DNA from: Perkinsus marinus ATCC 50983 | Taxonomy: Eukaryota; Perkinsozoa; Perkinsida; Perkinsidae | Assembly (NCBI RefSeq): GCF_000006405.1 | Contig: NW_003202288.1 | Span: 265,141 to 329,140 of the forward strand | Reading direction: 5' to 3' | DNA: 64,000 nucleotides | In this document: positions 31,983 through 43,398 of the stretch, in pieces | Numbering within the stretch: position 1 is the stretch's first letter | How the letters are laid out: each line of letters begins with the position of its first letter | Notes under the pieces: generated by a model | What the model was told of the DNA's origin: nothing | The model's database searches: none | What the model saw: the letters and a program-made list of their open reading frames with translations, nothing else | Position numbers and translations under genes: made by a program

Positions 31983-34900
31983 TATTCGAATTCCGTCCGA
32001 GTCGAGCGTCTTGACTTCTTCATCAGCCACTCCTGGGGAGCGCCCTGGTGGGAAAAGTAATCGACATCGCTCCGCTCAACTGTATGAACCTCCTCTTTAG
32101 GCTGGTGGCTTTGTGTTATCTCTTCAACTACCAACGAGCCTCTTGGTCGGCCATAGTAACGGCTGTAGTTGAGCTGGCGGTCGTTCTCTACTTCTGGCGG
32201 GTTTCTGATGATCGACATATTCCTACTGCTCATCTGCTGGCATGTATGAGTAAGATATGGACCGCATTTGGGCCTGTTTTGAATCTTTCGCTTGGGGTAG
32301 GTACTGGTGTGTTCATAATAGTACTGCTTTTACCAAATTTTCAAATTACGAGAAGTAGCTATAAATTCTTCGTAGATAACTGCTGCATCCCACAGGATGA
32401 TGTAAGTAATGTGGGAGGAAGTTTTGAATATTTGCGAGTTGTTCAACTCAGTGTTGGAATATATGTTCGCTCGCCTCAACTGAGCTAATTAGAGGAGTTT
32501 TCATACGAATTCGGGTAGAAGTGCTCAGAAACCAATAGGAATTTTCCTCAGAATTTTCACTAATGTAGTTGCTCACTTTGCACATCTTCCCACACCGGTT
32601 CAATTTCTCGTCGGCGTTAAACGAAATTTTCTCAATCAATTTTTTGTTAATCATGGAATGGTAGTAGAAGTGTAGCTGAGGAGAGTATTCCTTTTCTTTC
32701 GGACGAATTGGGGAAAATCGCATTTCACGCCAAGTAGGAAATGTTTGATGCTATAACGTGAACAAGGCTTAGATGCAGTGATGGGATTTTATGCTATACT
32801 TGTGTGGAATGATCATAGTATCGAAATGGAGAATGCTCGGACGTTTATGTTGTTGATGAAAAACGTTGGGGTTTCGAAGTGTGTGAAATTGGGTCACGTA
32901 TCGACTGAGTCGTAGGATGGAGTTTCACTCGAAAAACACTAGGGATAAATATATTTCGTGGACAACAAAAAGTGTTATTGACGACATACACGTCTTGAAT
33001 TCACATGGAGTATTACACCACTTCACGTTAAAGCAGTGAAATTCTAATACGGCGTAAATTCATTTTAATTCCTCCTATATCCTCTCCTTCTTCGCAGTAG
33101 TTTCATTTGTCTCAGCCCGTGCTGAAGGAGATCGGCATTCGGTCGCTGGGGAGCTACTTGCGTCGAACCTCCTCCCTTATCGTGATGTGGTCGAAGTGCT
33201 ACTTTGATCGTCTGTGGTGCGTATATGAGCTCGCTGCATTTATGAGCTTGAATTCGACGGCTTTGGAAATGCCAGGGGAAGTGAGGAGTTTGATAATGGA
33301 GGAGCTGAGGAGGATCGGAAGAGGCGTGAGAGAGTAGTAATGCAACTAGGGTGAATCATGAGGGGGTCTGCGCTTTGCCGCTACCATTGAGCTCGCCGCG
33401 TTTGCTTCCCCATGGTCGTTGCGGCTCTGATTGTGGTAGAGGAGGATGCGGGATTCCGTAGGTTGTCTTGTCCAGTGCTGCAAAAAAAGGTTCGCCCTCC
33501 TCAGCTTAGCTCAATATTTTTCTAACTAATCATAGGATTTTATATACGAATTGGAAGAATATATACGATAACTGTACAGAAACTAACAAGGATTTTCCAA
33601 AATGTGGAATCCTCAGAATTTTCACATGTGGTTGACCATGCGTAAATTTTACCACTCGTCTTGTCTGGTTTCAGATGGATTCTCGGGAACAGCTACAAAA
33701 ATGAAGTCATATTCGTATCTCTACCCCTTATTAAGTTCGTATTTGCGTTTACTTTAGCGGCTTTTATTGGAAATGTTCTCCTGAGCATAGAAGTGGTAAT
33801 AATTTGAAATTGTGAGTTTCTTTGGAAAATGTTTTTCAGGGCGTCGCGGGAGCTTTTGAGGCGAGTTCGAGAGCTCGGTTGTTGTGCGCTATTCCGGAAG
33901 GCTTGTTGTTGGCGGCGGTGTTATGTCCGTTTGCTATTCGTTATGTGAGAGATAGGGAGGCGCTGATTAACCAGATCAAGACCTTCGAAATGGATAACAC
34001 TAAATGCACAGTAGAGGCTGATAGAGAGTAGTAGGGTAATTTCGTGGCGCAGTGACGGATGGTGATAGAGAGTAGTAGGGTAATTTCGTGGCGCAGTGAC
34101 GGATGGTGATAGAGAGTAGTAGGGTAATTTCGTGGCGCAGTGACGGATGGTGATAGAGAGTAGTAGGGTAATTTCGTGGCGCAGTGACGGATGGTGATAG
34201 AGAGTAGTAGGGTAATTTCGTGGCGCAGTGACGGATGGTGATAGAGAGTAGTAGGGTAATTTCGTGGCGCAGTGACGGATGGTGATAGAGAGTAGTAGGG
34301 TAATTTCGTGGCGCAGTGACGGATGGTGATAGGGAGTAGTAGGGTAATTTCGTGGCGCAGTGACGGATGGTGATAGAGAGTAGTAGGGTAATTTCGTGGC
34401 GCAGTGACGGATGGTGATAGAGAGTAGTAGGGTAATTTCGTGGCGCAGTGACGGATGGTGATAGAGAGTAGTAGGGTAATTTCGTGGCGCAGTGACGGAT
34501 GGTGATAGAGAGTAGTAGGGTAATTTCGTGGCGCAGTGACGGATGGTGATAGAGAGTAGTAGGGTAATTTCGTGGCGCAGTGACGGTTACTCTAGTGTTA
34601 CTTCTACTACTTCTTTGAGGTACGTCATGAGGAACATATCTTCCCTTTATGATGGGGACCTGTCGGCCTTTGAAAGGATCGTCAAAATTGAGGTTGGACG
34701 AGCCGCTCGGCAAACACTGGGGATCCGTCTAGGGACGATTCCGTTCAAATATGTAATATTGTGGACCTGTTTTGAATCTTCCGGAGGGGGAGCTTGAAAG
34801 ATACGTTTGAATGTAGACCATCGACGTCTTGAGGTTTGGAAACGCGCAGGAGGGAAGTTTCGAGCGTCATTTTTTAGGATTTTTGTCGCCTGTCATACCG

Positions 34901-35665
34901 TAATTTCGCCAATTTATAGTTGCCGAATACCTGCAGTTATTGATTTGCATAGTCAGCATATTCAAGAGGACTTCCTATTTTCAAATTGATCGATTTGAAT
35001 CTCCGGAAATATACATCGCCGTATTATGATTCTGAGGTTTATAATGCCCTTTTCGATTATGATGTTTTTCCCCGGGGAAAAACGTTCGATATGGATATTT
35101 TTATCAGGTGGTTTTATTGTCAACAGTATATATCAACCTAGCACTGTGTTTGCTGGGACCAGACATCATTATATGGGGGCCTCTGTGGGCCTTGGGCTGT
35201 TTCCTTCCGCAATTGCTTCTCTCCTTTACTCGAATGCCCTTGTATATATACGTCATTTTGAGAGGTGGCGCGGCAGTTGAGAGAAACTTGACGCGGCCGA
35301 GACGGTTTATGTTTTTCCTTTTTGTGAGTTGTTGGTCGATTTTGAAAGTGTTTATGGAGTTAGTGAGTGAGGGCCATCCTTATTCGCTGATACCGCTTTG
35401 TATTCTCCATACCGTAATTTGTATAGGAATGTATTTTCCGGTTTCTACTGAGGAAAAAAGGGGGTGTTGGTCTCGTGCGGTTGACCGGATCTTCCCTGTT
35501 GATGAAGATGTTATGAATTTGAGTGAACCTTTGAAAAGCTGCGAGAAAGGTATTCAGGTTGGAGAGTGTTGTTACGATATAGGGGTCAACAGTTTCCCTT
35601 CTATGAGGGAGAAGACGATCTATGGTGTGCAAAAAGGAGAAATCCAGCACGCCAAAAGTTGGTGA
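31983..35665 (+). CDS. Multi-span membrane protein with TIR-like domain
   Basis: The exons together read as a TIR-like fold interrupted by membrane segments: LDFFISHSWGAPWWEK; hydrophobic LLFRLVALCYLFN and VFIIVLLLP; FVDNCCIPQDD; then after an intron IRSLGSYLRRTSSLIVMWSKCYFDRLWCVYELAAFM. The S-H-S-W, D-x-C-x-I-P-Q and RLWCVYELA signatures are those of TIR-like proteins common in alveolates. Later exons (33840-34016, 34590-34755, 35108-35665) add hydrophobic stretches such as VYINLALCLLGPDIIIWGPL and FMFFLFVSCWSILKVF, so it is probably a membrane receptor or sensor. Odd points: a one-base gap in an A run at about 32054 breaks the frame between WWEK and VIDIA; two MITEs and a 13-copy 44-bp array lie in introns. 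Start and exact joins are uncertain. Confidence 0.65.
32449..32597 (+). mobile_element. Family D MITE (hAT-like)
   Basis: 149 bp, from CAGTGTTGGAATATATG to CCCACACCG. Flanks GTTCAACT (32441-32448) and GTTCAATT (32598-32605) match at 7 of 8 positions. Internal words GAATTCGGGTAGAAGTG and TTTCCTCAGAATTTTCA are shared with the other copies. Confidence 0.85.
33473..33657 (+). mobile_element. Family D MITE (hAT-like), clean target duplication
   Basis: 185 bp starting CAGTGCTGC and ending CCACTC, flanked on both sides by GTCTTGTC (33465-33472, 33658-33665). The right duplication runs into TGGTTTCAG, a possible acceptor. Close relative of the copy at 44912-45101. Confidence 0.9.
34020..34586 (+). 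repeat. 44-bp tandem array, about 13 copies
   Basis: Unit GATAGAGAGTAGTAGGGTAA... with internal AATTTCGTGGCGC (family B motif), 12.9 copies, one base different in one copy (AGAGAG to AGGGAG near 34331). The near identity implies recent expansion. It lies in an intron of the TIR-like gene, between CTVEAD and YSSVTS. All units are contiguous, with no spacers. Confidence 0.97.
34763..34804 (-). repeat. Family A hairpin element
   Basis: On the minus strand: GTATCTT, 17-nt loop, AAGATTC, AAAACAGGTCC. Confidence 0.75.
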
Positions 35666-35740
35666 CATTTTACCGTGTTTGGATCTCTGTTGAGTGTTGA
35701 TCTGTTTTAAAGCTTTATATGTTGAATTGGTCGCGTTGGG

Positions 35741-35779
35741 GTATCTTGAGGTTGAATGGGAAAGATACGGAATAGGTCT
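35741..35779 (+). repeat. Family A hairpin element
   Basis: GTATCTTGAGGTTG, stem AAGATAC, GGAATAGGTCT; in the leader or first intron of the NADAR gene. Confidence 0.8.
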
Positions 35780-35799
35780 AATAATGTCCTTTTTCTGAT

Positions 35800-36673
35800 G
35801 GTTGGGAAGTCTATTAGAAAAGTATCGTCTGCGGCAGTGGAGAAGGGAAACGTCATTCGAGCGTTTCGGGGAGAGTTCGGTTTCTTATCGAACTTCAGCG
35901 ACGACCCAGTAAGGATGGACGATGGTAGTAGTGGTGGGCAGGGAAATTTCGCGCGCCACGAAATTGACTATGTGTAGGGATCAGTGTTTGGCAGATGGTT
36001 AACGACATGTGTTGGTGGTAATATGAAAATTCTGACAAATTTTTTAGAAATTTACATTAGTTTTTCTGTACACTTCTATGTGAGTTTGTATGTATATTCC
36101 TTTCATTAATGAGGAAACTCGTTGGTTCATTTGATGTGAGAAAATATATAATCCGAAATTTGTAGGAATTCTCTACCCGACGGCCGAACACGCATTTCAA
36201 GCGCAAAAGGTTGTTGATGTTGAGAAGCGCCGATGCATGGTGGAAAAATGCGGAACGGCGAAATCGGTAGTTGGGGGGAGGGGGTATTTTATGAATTGTC
36301 AAAAGTGGAGTGAAATTTACAAGTTTTTTGTGGGAAAATAAAAACGAAAAAATTTGTAGTAGTTGGAGAAAGTGGAAATTTTTTTCTGAAATTTTTCATT
36401 CCGTAGGCGAAGGCGTGGGGAAAACGAGCGAAACCGTTACGAGCTGATTGGAATGATATTCGTGTCGACGTAATGCGGGAGGTGATCGGGGCTAAGTTTA
36501 AGGGTGGATCGGAGGAGCTGAGGGAGATGCTGGTCGCGACGGGCGAGAGAGAGCTGGTGGAGGGTAATGTTTGGAATGATACTTTTTGGGGGGTTTCGTT
36601 GAGGACGGGGAAAGGGCAGAATCAGCTCGGGAAGATTCTGATGGAGGTACGGGAGGAGTTGAAGAAAAAATAG
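35800..36673 (+). CDS. NADAR-domain N-glycosidase (YbiA-like)
   Basis: Three exons joined in phase: about 35800-35924 (IRAFRGEFGFLSNFSDDPVRM), 36166-36266 (ILYPTAEHAFQAQKVVDVEK and CMVEKCGTAKS), 36407-36673 (AKAWGKRAKPLRADW, VMREVIGAKF, LLVATG-like LVATGEREL, NVWNDTFWGV, GQNQLGKILMEVR). All the conserved blocks of the YbiA/DUF1768 family are present in order: F-R-G-x-x-x-F-L-S-N-F, Y-P-T-x-E-H-A-F-Q, Kf, W-x-D-x-F-W-G and G-x-N-x-L-G. Members cleave N-glycosidic bonds in ADP-ribosylated bases and riboflavin intermediates; substrate here is inferred only. The first intron starts GTAGTAG and contains a family B motif. The true start codon is uncertain because upstream codons fall in a hairpin element. 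Confidence 0.88.
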
Positions 36674-37264
36674 TTTTTGTATCAAAAATGATCGGCCTTC
36701 TTTTCCTCATTCATGTATGTGGTTGTTCTGATAGGATTCCGCTACTATTCGGTTGAGTGGTGTTGGTTGATAATTTCGTGGCGCGTGACTTTTTTGGATG
36801 CGGGTTGCGAGGTCGTCTTATATGGGGGTGAACTGCTACAGTATGCGCGGCTCAGAGAGAGTTTGCTGGAATAACGGTGCTGCAGTGTTGAAATATATGT
36901 TTGTGTCCTCAGCTGAGTTTAGAAATGAATTCGGGTAGAAGTGTACAGAAACCAATGAGAAAGTCTCAAAGTTTCCTCCCCCAGAATTTTCATATTGTCA
37001 TCATCAACATATGTGGTTGACCATGTGCATCTTTTCCCACACTGCCCGAGGGCTGGTTTCGCTTCCATTTTCTTCTTTTTTTCGCGATATTGCTTTACCC
37101 TATCCACGTGTTATTTGGGAAAGGCGCTATTGCGTAATGAGAAGTAGTGGATATTTGTGTGCTAGGAGTAGTCCTCTACGACTACTGGTAGAATAGTCAG
37201 CGGCAGTAAAACTGTAGGCATGAGGAGATCGTGATGATGATGGTGATGCTGAGGATTTCCCCGG
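36674..37264. other. Intergenic/intronic repeats
   Basis: Family B motif AATTTCGTGGCGCG at 36772-36785 and a family D MITE at 36883-37044. No gene supported. Confidence 0.6.
36883..37044 (+). mobile_element. Family D MITE
   Basis: Starts CAGTGTTGAAATATATG and ends TTTTCCCACACTG. Internal GAATTCGGGTAGAAGTG, CAGAATTTTCA and ATGTGGTTGACCATGTGCAT as in other copies. No target duplication is visible. Confidence 0.8.
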
Positions 37265-38767
37265 GAGAGATTCACTCTATACGAGCGTCTGGTTGGGACC
37301 ATTGAGCTCCCGGCTCGTCGAATGCGTTATGGGCGGTTGATCGGGAAGTTGAGCGGAGTGGTTGTTAGGGATTTTCATTCAACTCTGTTGATGCCTGCTG
37401 AAGGCAATGGGGATTTTAATGTTATTTTCCACGCGAGGGAAGCTTTGAGGAAAAGAAACCGAGGAGAAGCGGAGATTAGCAAGGTCAGTTGTGTTTTGGA
37501 ATTTTTCTCGAAAATTTTCAAGGGAATTTTTTCCGTTGTAGATGCTTACAATTTTGCGGGATAATCTGTTGGATTCGGCGCCGAATATTCTGGATATCTC
37601 CCAAGAGACGTGGGTGGCGCTCAGCCTTCCGGTCGGGCTACTGCTCGAACTGCGAAGGGCAGCAATCGCCGCTGGTTGTACATCTCCTAGTGCATCACAA
37701 GTAAATCTTTGAAAAAGCGCGCGCCTTAGTGATCGATTTCTGATGATGGCTTCCCATGTTTGCAGGTTCAGGAGAGCCATGGGATTTCAGAGGCTCAACG
37801 CACAGTATCCTCTACTGATGAGGTTGCGGAAGAATCTTTCTCCTCGGTGGAAGCTTTAGTTGACAGTCATCTGGATCCAGGAGGCTTTGAGGTGAATCGT
37901 CACTCGCCACGAAATTATGATCGATTATGAATTAGAGCACGAAGGATTCCCCTATATCTCGACCTGGACGGTTCTCGCGGCCTTCTGTGTCGCACAGTAT
38001 ACCTGTTCAACATCAACAGACTTGGTACGAAGGCAATTACGTTCATGGCGGACGGAAGGACAATAATGTACGCTGGAGGGATGCTGTAAGGATTACTCAT
38101 AATACCATAGTCGCAATATTATCGATGGAAAATGGCAATTTTGGAGTACCAAAACTGGCTGAAGATACTTTAAATTCCAGGATGGTCTCTGTATGCATTC
38201 GAAGTTGCATATGTGATGTACTACATCGATTGAAATAGGGTATGGTGTGGTATTTAATCCCGGTGTTCAGCAAACTCGCTGTGAAATTCAGGATCGATCC
38301 TTCATTATTCGTGAATGCGTCTTTACCGGATAACCTCACTTTGTAAGCTTTCCAGGCAATTCACAAGAAGTGGGCGGAGCGAAGTTCGACTGACGTGGAT
38401 TATCAGCATCCTTCAAATCACGAGCAGCATGCGAGTAAAAGAGTCAGGTTGCTGCGGAATGACGGGAGCCCGAGCGGTGGGAAACCTCCAGAAATTATGG
38501 ACTTCAGAACTTGGATGCCGTCAAGGAACGTGAGCTCTATTGATGAATCTTAGGTCGGAGAATGAAGATTCACAACAGGTCCCAGCTACGGCACAGAAAT
38601 CTCCCCAAAGAGGCGCCGCGATCTTATTGGATCGATCGGCAGCAGAGGCCGGCGAGGCGGCAGCGACTATGGCGATACAACAACAGTACAATGAGAGGCC
38701 GCCACCGCCCGCTCCCCCACCGCCTCCACCTCCTGCTTCCTCATCTTACTATGGGAGAAAGTGTTGA
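37265..38767 (+). CDS. Unrecognised spliced gene, Pro-rich C-terminus
   Basis: Plausible exons with GT-AG ends: about 37265-37482 (LVGTIELPARRMRYGRLIGK, LLMPAEGNGDFNVIFHARE); about 37542-37700 (TILRDNLLDSAPNILDISQE, SLPVGLLLELRRAAIAAG); about 37766-37890 (SHGISEAQRTVSSTDEVAEE); about 37960-38085 (HQQTWYEGNYVHGGRK); about 38388-38528 (HEQHASKRVRLLRND); and a last exon to TGA at 38767 with a run of prolines then SSSYYGRKC. The block SLPVGLLLELRRAA resembles the end of a SAM domain, but that is only a hint. Introns carry family A (38545-38582), family B and family C motifs. Function unknown. Confidence 0.5.
38545..38582 (+). repeat. Family A hairpin element in an intron
   Basis: GAATCTTAGG, stem AAGATTC at 38565-38571, then ACAACAGGTCC; follows donor GTGAGC and precedes acceptor GGCACAG. 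Confidence 0.8.
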
Positions 38768-39069
38768 TAACATTTCCGTGTATGGCAGTGTTGTGGTATT
38801 GATTGTCTTCTCTTGTCATAGGGTGGGGGGGGGGGATCTTGCAGCTTCTGTTTCGGGTGGTGATCAGTTTTAAACGTAACTCCCTGATTTGCCTTTGATA
38901 AAGAGACATGAAGGGGCATGATGTTGACAGTGTAGACTTATGATGGTTATCAACTGAGGTGGGTAACTCATACAGGGTGATGGTTGCACTGTTTCTAGTA
39001 TAAGATGGTACCTTCCGACCCGAAGGCTTGAAGTACTAGCATTTCTTGTTTCTCTATCTTTCCTTCGCT

Positions 39070-42000
39070 ATGCCTAGTTTTACGCCCATTACAGAGACTG
39101 TTACGTCATGCGCACTGCCACCAGCCGAGAAGGACTTCTTACGGCCAGTGGAGCTGGTGTGTACGGATATGGACGGCACTGTGTTGGGACCTGACCACAG
39201 CATTCACGAGGTCACTTTCGAGAAGATTCACCGAGCACAGAAATTGGGATGTGAGTTCGTCTATGTTGTTAGTATATGATGGAGTCATTGGCAGGTGCTG
39301 TTATCCCCGCCACTGGACGATGTAGGATGTCGGCGGCGAAATGCTTCTCTAAGGGAGGGATCGATCTGTGAGCAGCGTGAGGGAGACTACTTTTGGTGGT
39401 TCATGCGACCACTGGTGTGAGAACGTGGATTCTTACCTAGTGTGAACGCGGACTTGAAAAAACGAAACCGTCTATGATGGCTCTGTGGAGGATTACTTAG
39501 TTGATTTGCCATCATCTTCAAGGTCGTCAGCGGTTGTCTTGGTAACTTGTAATCGGTCGTAGATACTCTCTTCCCGGTGTCTATCTCAACGGCTGTGTCG
39601 TCTACGATGATAAGGGCAACGTTGCATCGAATGTCGTGCTTGACTACCAAATAGTAAGTAGAAAAGGTGAGGTTTACACTCTAGGCCCTAGGCCATGTTC
39701 ATAGAGAAATTTCTTCCAATTCTGAATTCAAGTCAGTTTTGGACCGAAACTGATTTGAATTTCGACTTCCAAAACTTTTGGTGTGGGACTCGTGTCAGTA
39801 TTCGAATCTAAAGCGTGATCTGCTGCTGATCACTATGGGCTCCTTAGTAGTCCAGTAGAAGAAGATGCTGTCCCGGCCGACTTCATGCTTCTGGGTGCGC
39901 TCTGCCCCCGTGATACTTCCGTGTTATACGAACACTACGTTGTTATGGTGACCTAGGAGTGCTGACCCAATCTGGCTCGTCTGGATTGCGGTGAATCTGC
40001 TTAGTACTCGCCTTCGAAACACGGAATACTCACTTTGGGTCACAGATTCTATGGTCATAGATTGGACACTGCTCAGTCAATCATGAGCGAAGGTGAAGTG
40101 CTGGCGAGCACAGGCACTGTCAGGCTGTCCCGCTGGATGGGCGAGAATAGGCTAGTGGCACAGCAGCTTGGATTCCGATGAGATAGGTCGCTCTCTTGTG
40201 GTGCACGTTCAAGTTCCAGCTACAGTGAGTAGGCCGTGTTTCAGCGCTCTTCAATCAGGAGAAGGTCACACCATTGTGTGTGCGTTCAGTAACCAATGGT
40301 TATATTACCTAGACATAGAAGGAGCTGAGTCAGCTTTATTAGATATTAAGGCTCGCACAAAAACTTGCGACCGGAGCGAGCGTATTAGGACACTGTTTGA
40401 GGTCGCCTTCACTAGCTGGTTTTCCGGAGGCTAAGCTGTGAAACGAGTATTGGACCGCATGATATGTGTCATTGTCGCAGTCTGTAGAGTATCAAACGAC
40501 CGAAGATTTCCGACAGAAGACCGGACTCGGTGGCATTACTCACACAGCATTAGTTTCGCTGTGCCCAGACTATGGGCCTCAGAATCACCCAGTATTAGGG
40601 ACCGATACCAGTGATATCACACCCTTAACAAGGTTGTATGAGATCTGGACCTTACAGGTCAAGACATCGTCGTGGACGGCGTACCTTCGAAAGTTGTTTC
40701 CTCTCAGCTCTAGAGTTCTCACGAGCTCATTTTTGAGAACCTGCATTCACTCAAGTGATTAACTGGCAGTCGGGGAAATTGAAATCCTGAAGACGATTGA
40801 TTGTATGTGGAAAATAGAGCTATCCCGTGATATTATTCAGGTATGTGATCTGGTGAATGGGCTGCGTCACCAAAGAGAGGTGATACCTCTCATATGCAGT
40901 GGCGATCGAGTCTTGGCGCCTTTCACTAACGATTTCGTCAAGTGCATGGAACGGATGTGAGTATTTGGGTGATGAACCTCTGGAGAAATTATCCAATCTG
41001 AAACCTTAACTGGTGTTCGACAACACTGAAAGGATCGCACTCGTTGTGTATACACTGGTGGGTCGTATGCGGGATAGTTATACCTTTCACATACAGCTCG
41101 GGGTTAATGTCATATTCTTTCTGTGGCCGTTACTGGCAACTCTCCAATATAAAAAAAGCCCGCTCTGTAAGAGGTCTTGTGAGCAACTGCCTGTGTAGTG
41201 TGAGCTGAATTACGGAAACAGATATCCAATGAGGGATATACTCTCCCCAGGTTCGATGATCCTACTCCTGAAGACTGTGGTGGCTACGACGGTCTACTCA
41301 GGAAGGTTCGTGAGGATTCTATTCCGGTTCACATGGTAAGGAAACTCCTCGAGAGAATAATGCCTCCGCCAGGGATCGAACTATCAATCACTCTGTCACT
41401 GTTTCGAGAACTCCATTAACCTAGTCCGACTAATTTAGTCGCCCTCTCAATACACTACACGTCGCCATGCATTCAAACTAGCCATCTTTTGTAGATCCAT
41501 GTTATTACTCCCGATCCTGAATACCTGAAGTCGGAAGTTGTCGGACGATTGAAGGGATTCGCCGCGTAAGCGTTCCATGTCTACTTGCTCATTCTATGTG
41601 CGTTCTGCGGGTGATGACGTTATCTTGGCTATCAGTGAGGTTAGCTCCCCATAGTACATCCTTATGGGTTTTGTTGATTCAGCTCTGCTGGATACTGCTT
41701 GCGATGATGGTTATCCGTGAAGGATGCAAGTTCGATCCCAAGCGAGTGTACTTTTAGGTCTCATGGATGCGCCGCAGCTCAGTCTTTGTCATTCCTCTGC
41801 GATATTATACCGGCAGCAGCAAATAAGGGATACGGCATTCGTGTTTTGAAGGAGCGCCTTGGATGTGAGTCGCTGTTGACGTTTTAGCTCGTGCTAAAAC
41901 GATCCGTTGTAGATAATTCTATTGCTTGCATTGGCGATGCAATGAACGACAAGGAGATGTTACAGAATGCTGATGTACCTGTTGTTATGGGGAACGCGAT

Positions 42001-42155
42001 GAATGAAATTAAGGTGAGTTCCCACACGCCACGAAATAGGATCTCACTTTTCTCGCCCTCAGACTCTAGGTAGACTGAAAGTGAACGCCAACGATCACGC
42101 AGTTCTCCCGGGTGTGGCTGATTTGATTAGTCGAATAATAGCCGCCAAGCAATAA
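39070..42155 (+). CDS. HAD-superfamily (Cof-type) phosphatase
   Basis: Dephosphorylates small sugar or nucleotide phosphates in the cytosol in this family; substrate unknown. Exons placed: 39070-39271, 39295-39367, 39563-39653, 41251-41335, 41495-41565, about 41783-41864, 41913-42013, 42063-42155, with further middle exons between 39.9 and 40.8 kb not resolved. Motif I is LVCTDMDGTVLGPD (both Asp), motif II VIPATGR, cap region LPGVYLNGCVVYDDKG and IHVITPDPEYLKSEV, motif III PAAANKGYGIRVLKERLG (Lys), motif IV CIGDAMNDKEML, end LKVNANDHAVLPGVADLI. The intron after exon 1 is only 23 nt (39272-39294) and restores phase. The intron after IGDAMND carries a family B motif; another holds a T-arm-like word. 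Confidence 0.88.
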
Positions 42156-43398
42156 TACTGTTGCGCATGCGTGCATATTCTTTGTCCTCTTGTACAGTAG
42201 CACTAAGTGGCTTCCTTTCTATCCTTCGGCACTTCACCCAGATCGCGGCATCAGCGATTCAGTGTTTCTCGATATGTCGAGGGCTTGGGTTGCATGAATT
42301 GAATTGAAAGCAGATGATCTGCCATATTCTCCTTGAGCGGGGTAGAGGAGCTTTTGAGGCTAATGGGTGACTCGAGCCGGCAGTGGAGAGGGGCTCGTCT
42401 TCCGGAACTACTGGAAGACGATACTACAGTACTACTGGATCGGTAGACACAAGTGCATTAGAGAGCAGATCGAACAATCGGTTTTAGCAGGTTGGTCAAA
42501 AGCAAGCCGCGAAAGTTACATTGGCGTATTGAGCTATTGCAGTAGGCTGTTGCCAGCGGGACTGAGGGAGACCTCTCTACACAGGCGAATGCCTCGTCGA
42601 TCTTCATACCGATGCTGAGCACTCCAAATTAAGTGAGCAGTTCAGAGGGGTAGCAGCTGATATGAAGGTGAGGGATTAGTCCATGGTCTCGGGTTCAATT
42701 CCCGGTGAGGTGAGGATCAGTGCATCTCGGCAATTGATCTCTTCTCCAACCCCATTCGGCCGCAGAAGAAGCTTCTGAACAAAGTCGTATTTTTTGAAGA
42801 CCTCAGTGGGACTCATAAAAGCGGGCAGGTAAGAATATGCATTCAAGATTTGTATTGCATGCTGAATGGGAGTCCTCAATCTTTAATGCCAAGTCACCAG
42901 GTAGATTCTTCTGTTTCTTTTCGACGTGTATAAGGTGGGATTTTCGCTAGCGGACGCTCTTGAGTAGTTCGCAGTGAATGTTCTCTTTTTCTCAGGGGAT
43001 TAGGGAGTTTCAATCTCAAGTACTTGCCTAACAATGGATGTTGCGAAATGTGAGTACGTGCGATCGGCGCAGCTTCTACACTGATGGATGGTGCTACTAG
43101 GTAGACTGGTATATGAACCGGAGACTGGTTCAGTCGGCTCAAAATACCGTGCGCGCACGACATACGCCTTCACAATCCCAGCAAATGATTGTTAAGCACT
43201 AGTGTGAAGCAAGAGAGACAGGCTATTCACTATGACCACATCACAAACAGCATGGGTGTTGTGAATAATTCACAACAACAGCAAAAGCACTCGTTACGTA
43301 TAATCATACACCGGTCAGCTATTGGTACTCGCCGCCGATCGCATCCTCGTAACTGATTCAATTAGAGATGGAAGGTAGCGGTAGACCTGGGTGCTTAC
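42156..43398. other. No firm gene; possible recombinase remnant
   Basis: A plus frame at about 42460-42570 reads QSVLAGWSKASRESYIGVLS, reminiscent of the DNA-binding start of tyrosine recombinases, but it is isolated. A T-arm-like word lies at 42692-42702. The minus strand may hold later exons of the secreted-protein gene. Confidence 0.25.

Noticed and set aside
34020-34586. CRISPR-like array
   Set aside because: Repeats are contiguous with no spacers, and the setting is eukaryotic.
34000-34713. Minus-strand frame encoding a repetitive protein across the 44-bp array
   Set aside because: It exists only because the 44-bp unit is open in all three phases; the host gene is on the plus strand and the array lies in an intron.
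35756-35799. MGKIRNRSNNVL as the true N-terminus of the NADAR protein
   Set aside because: Those codons lie in a family A hairpin element; the coding match starts later.
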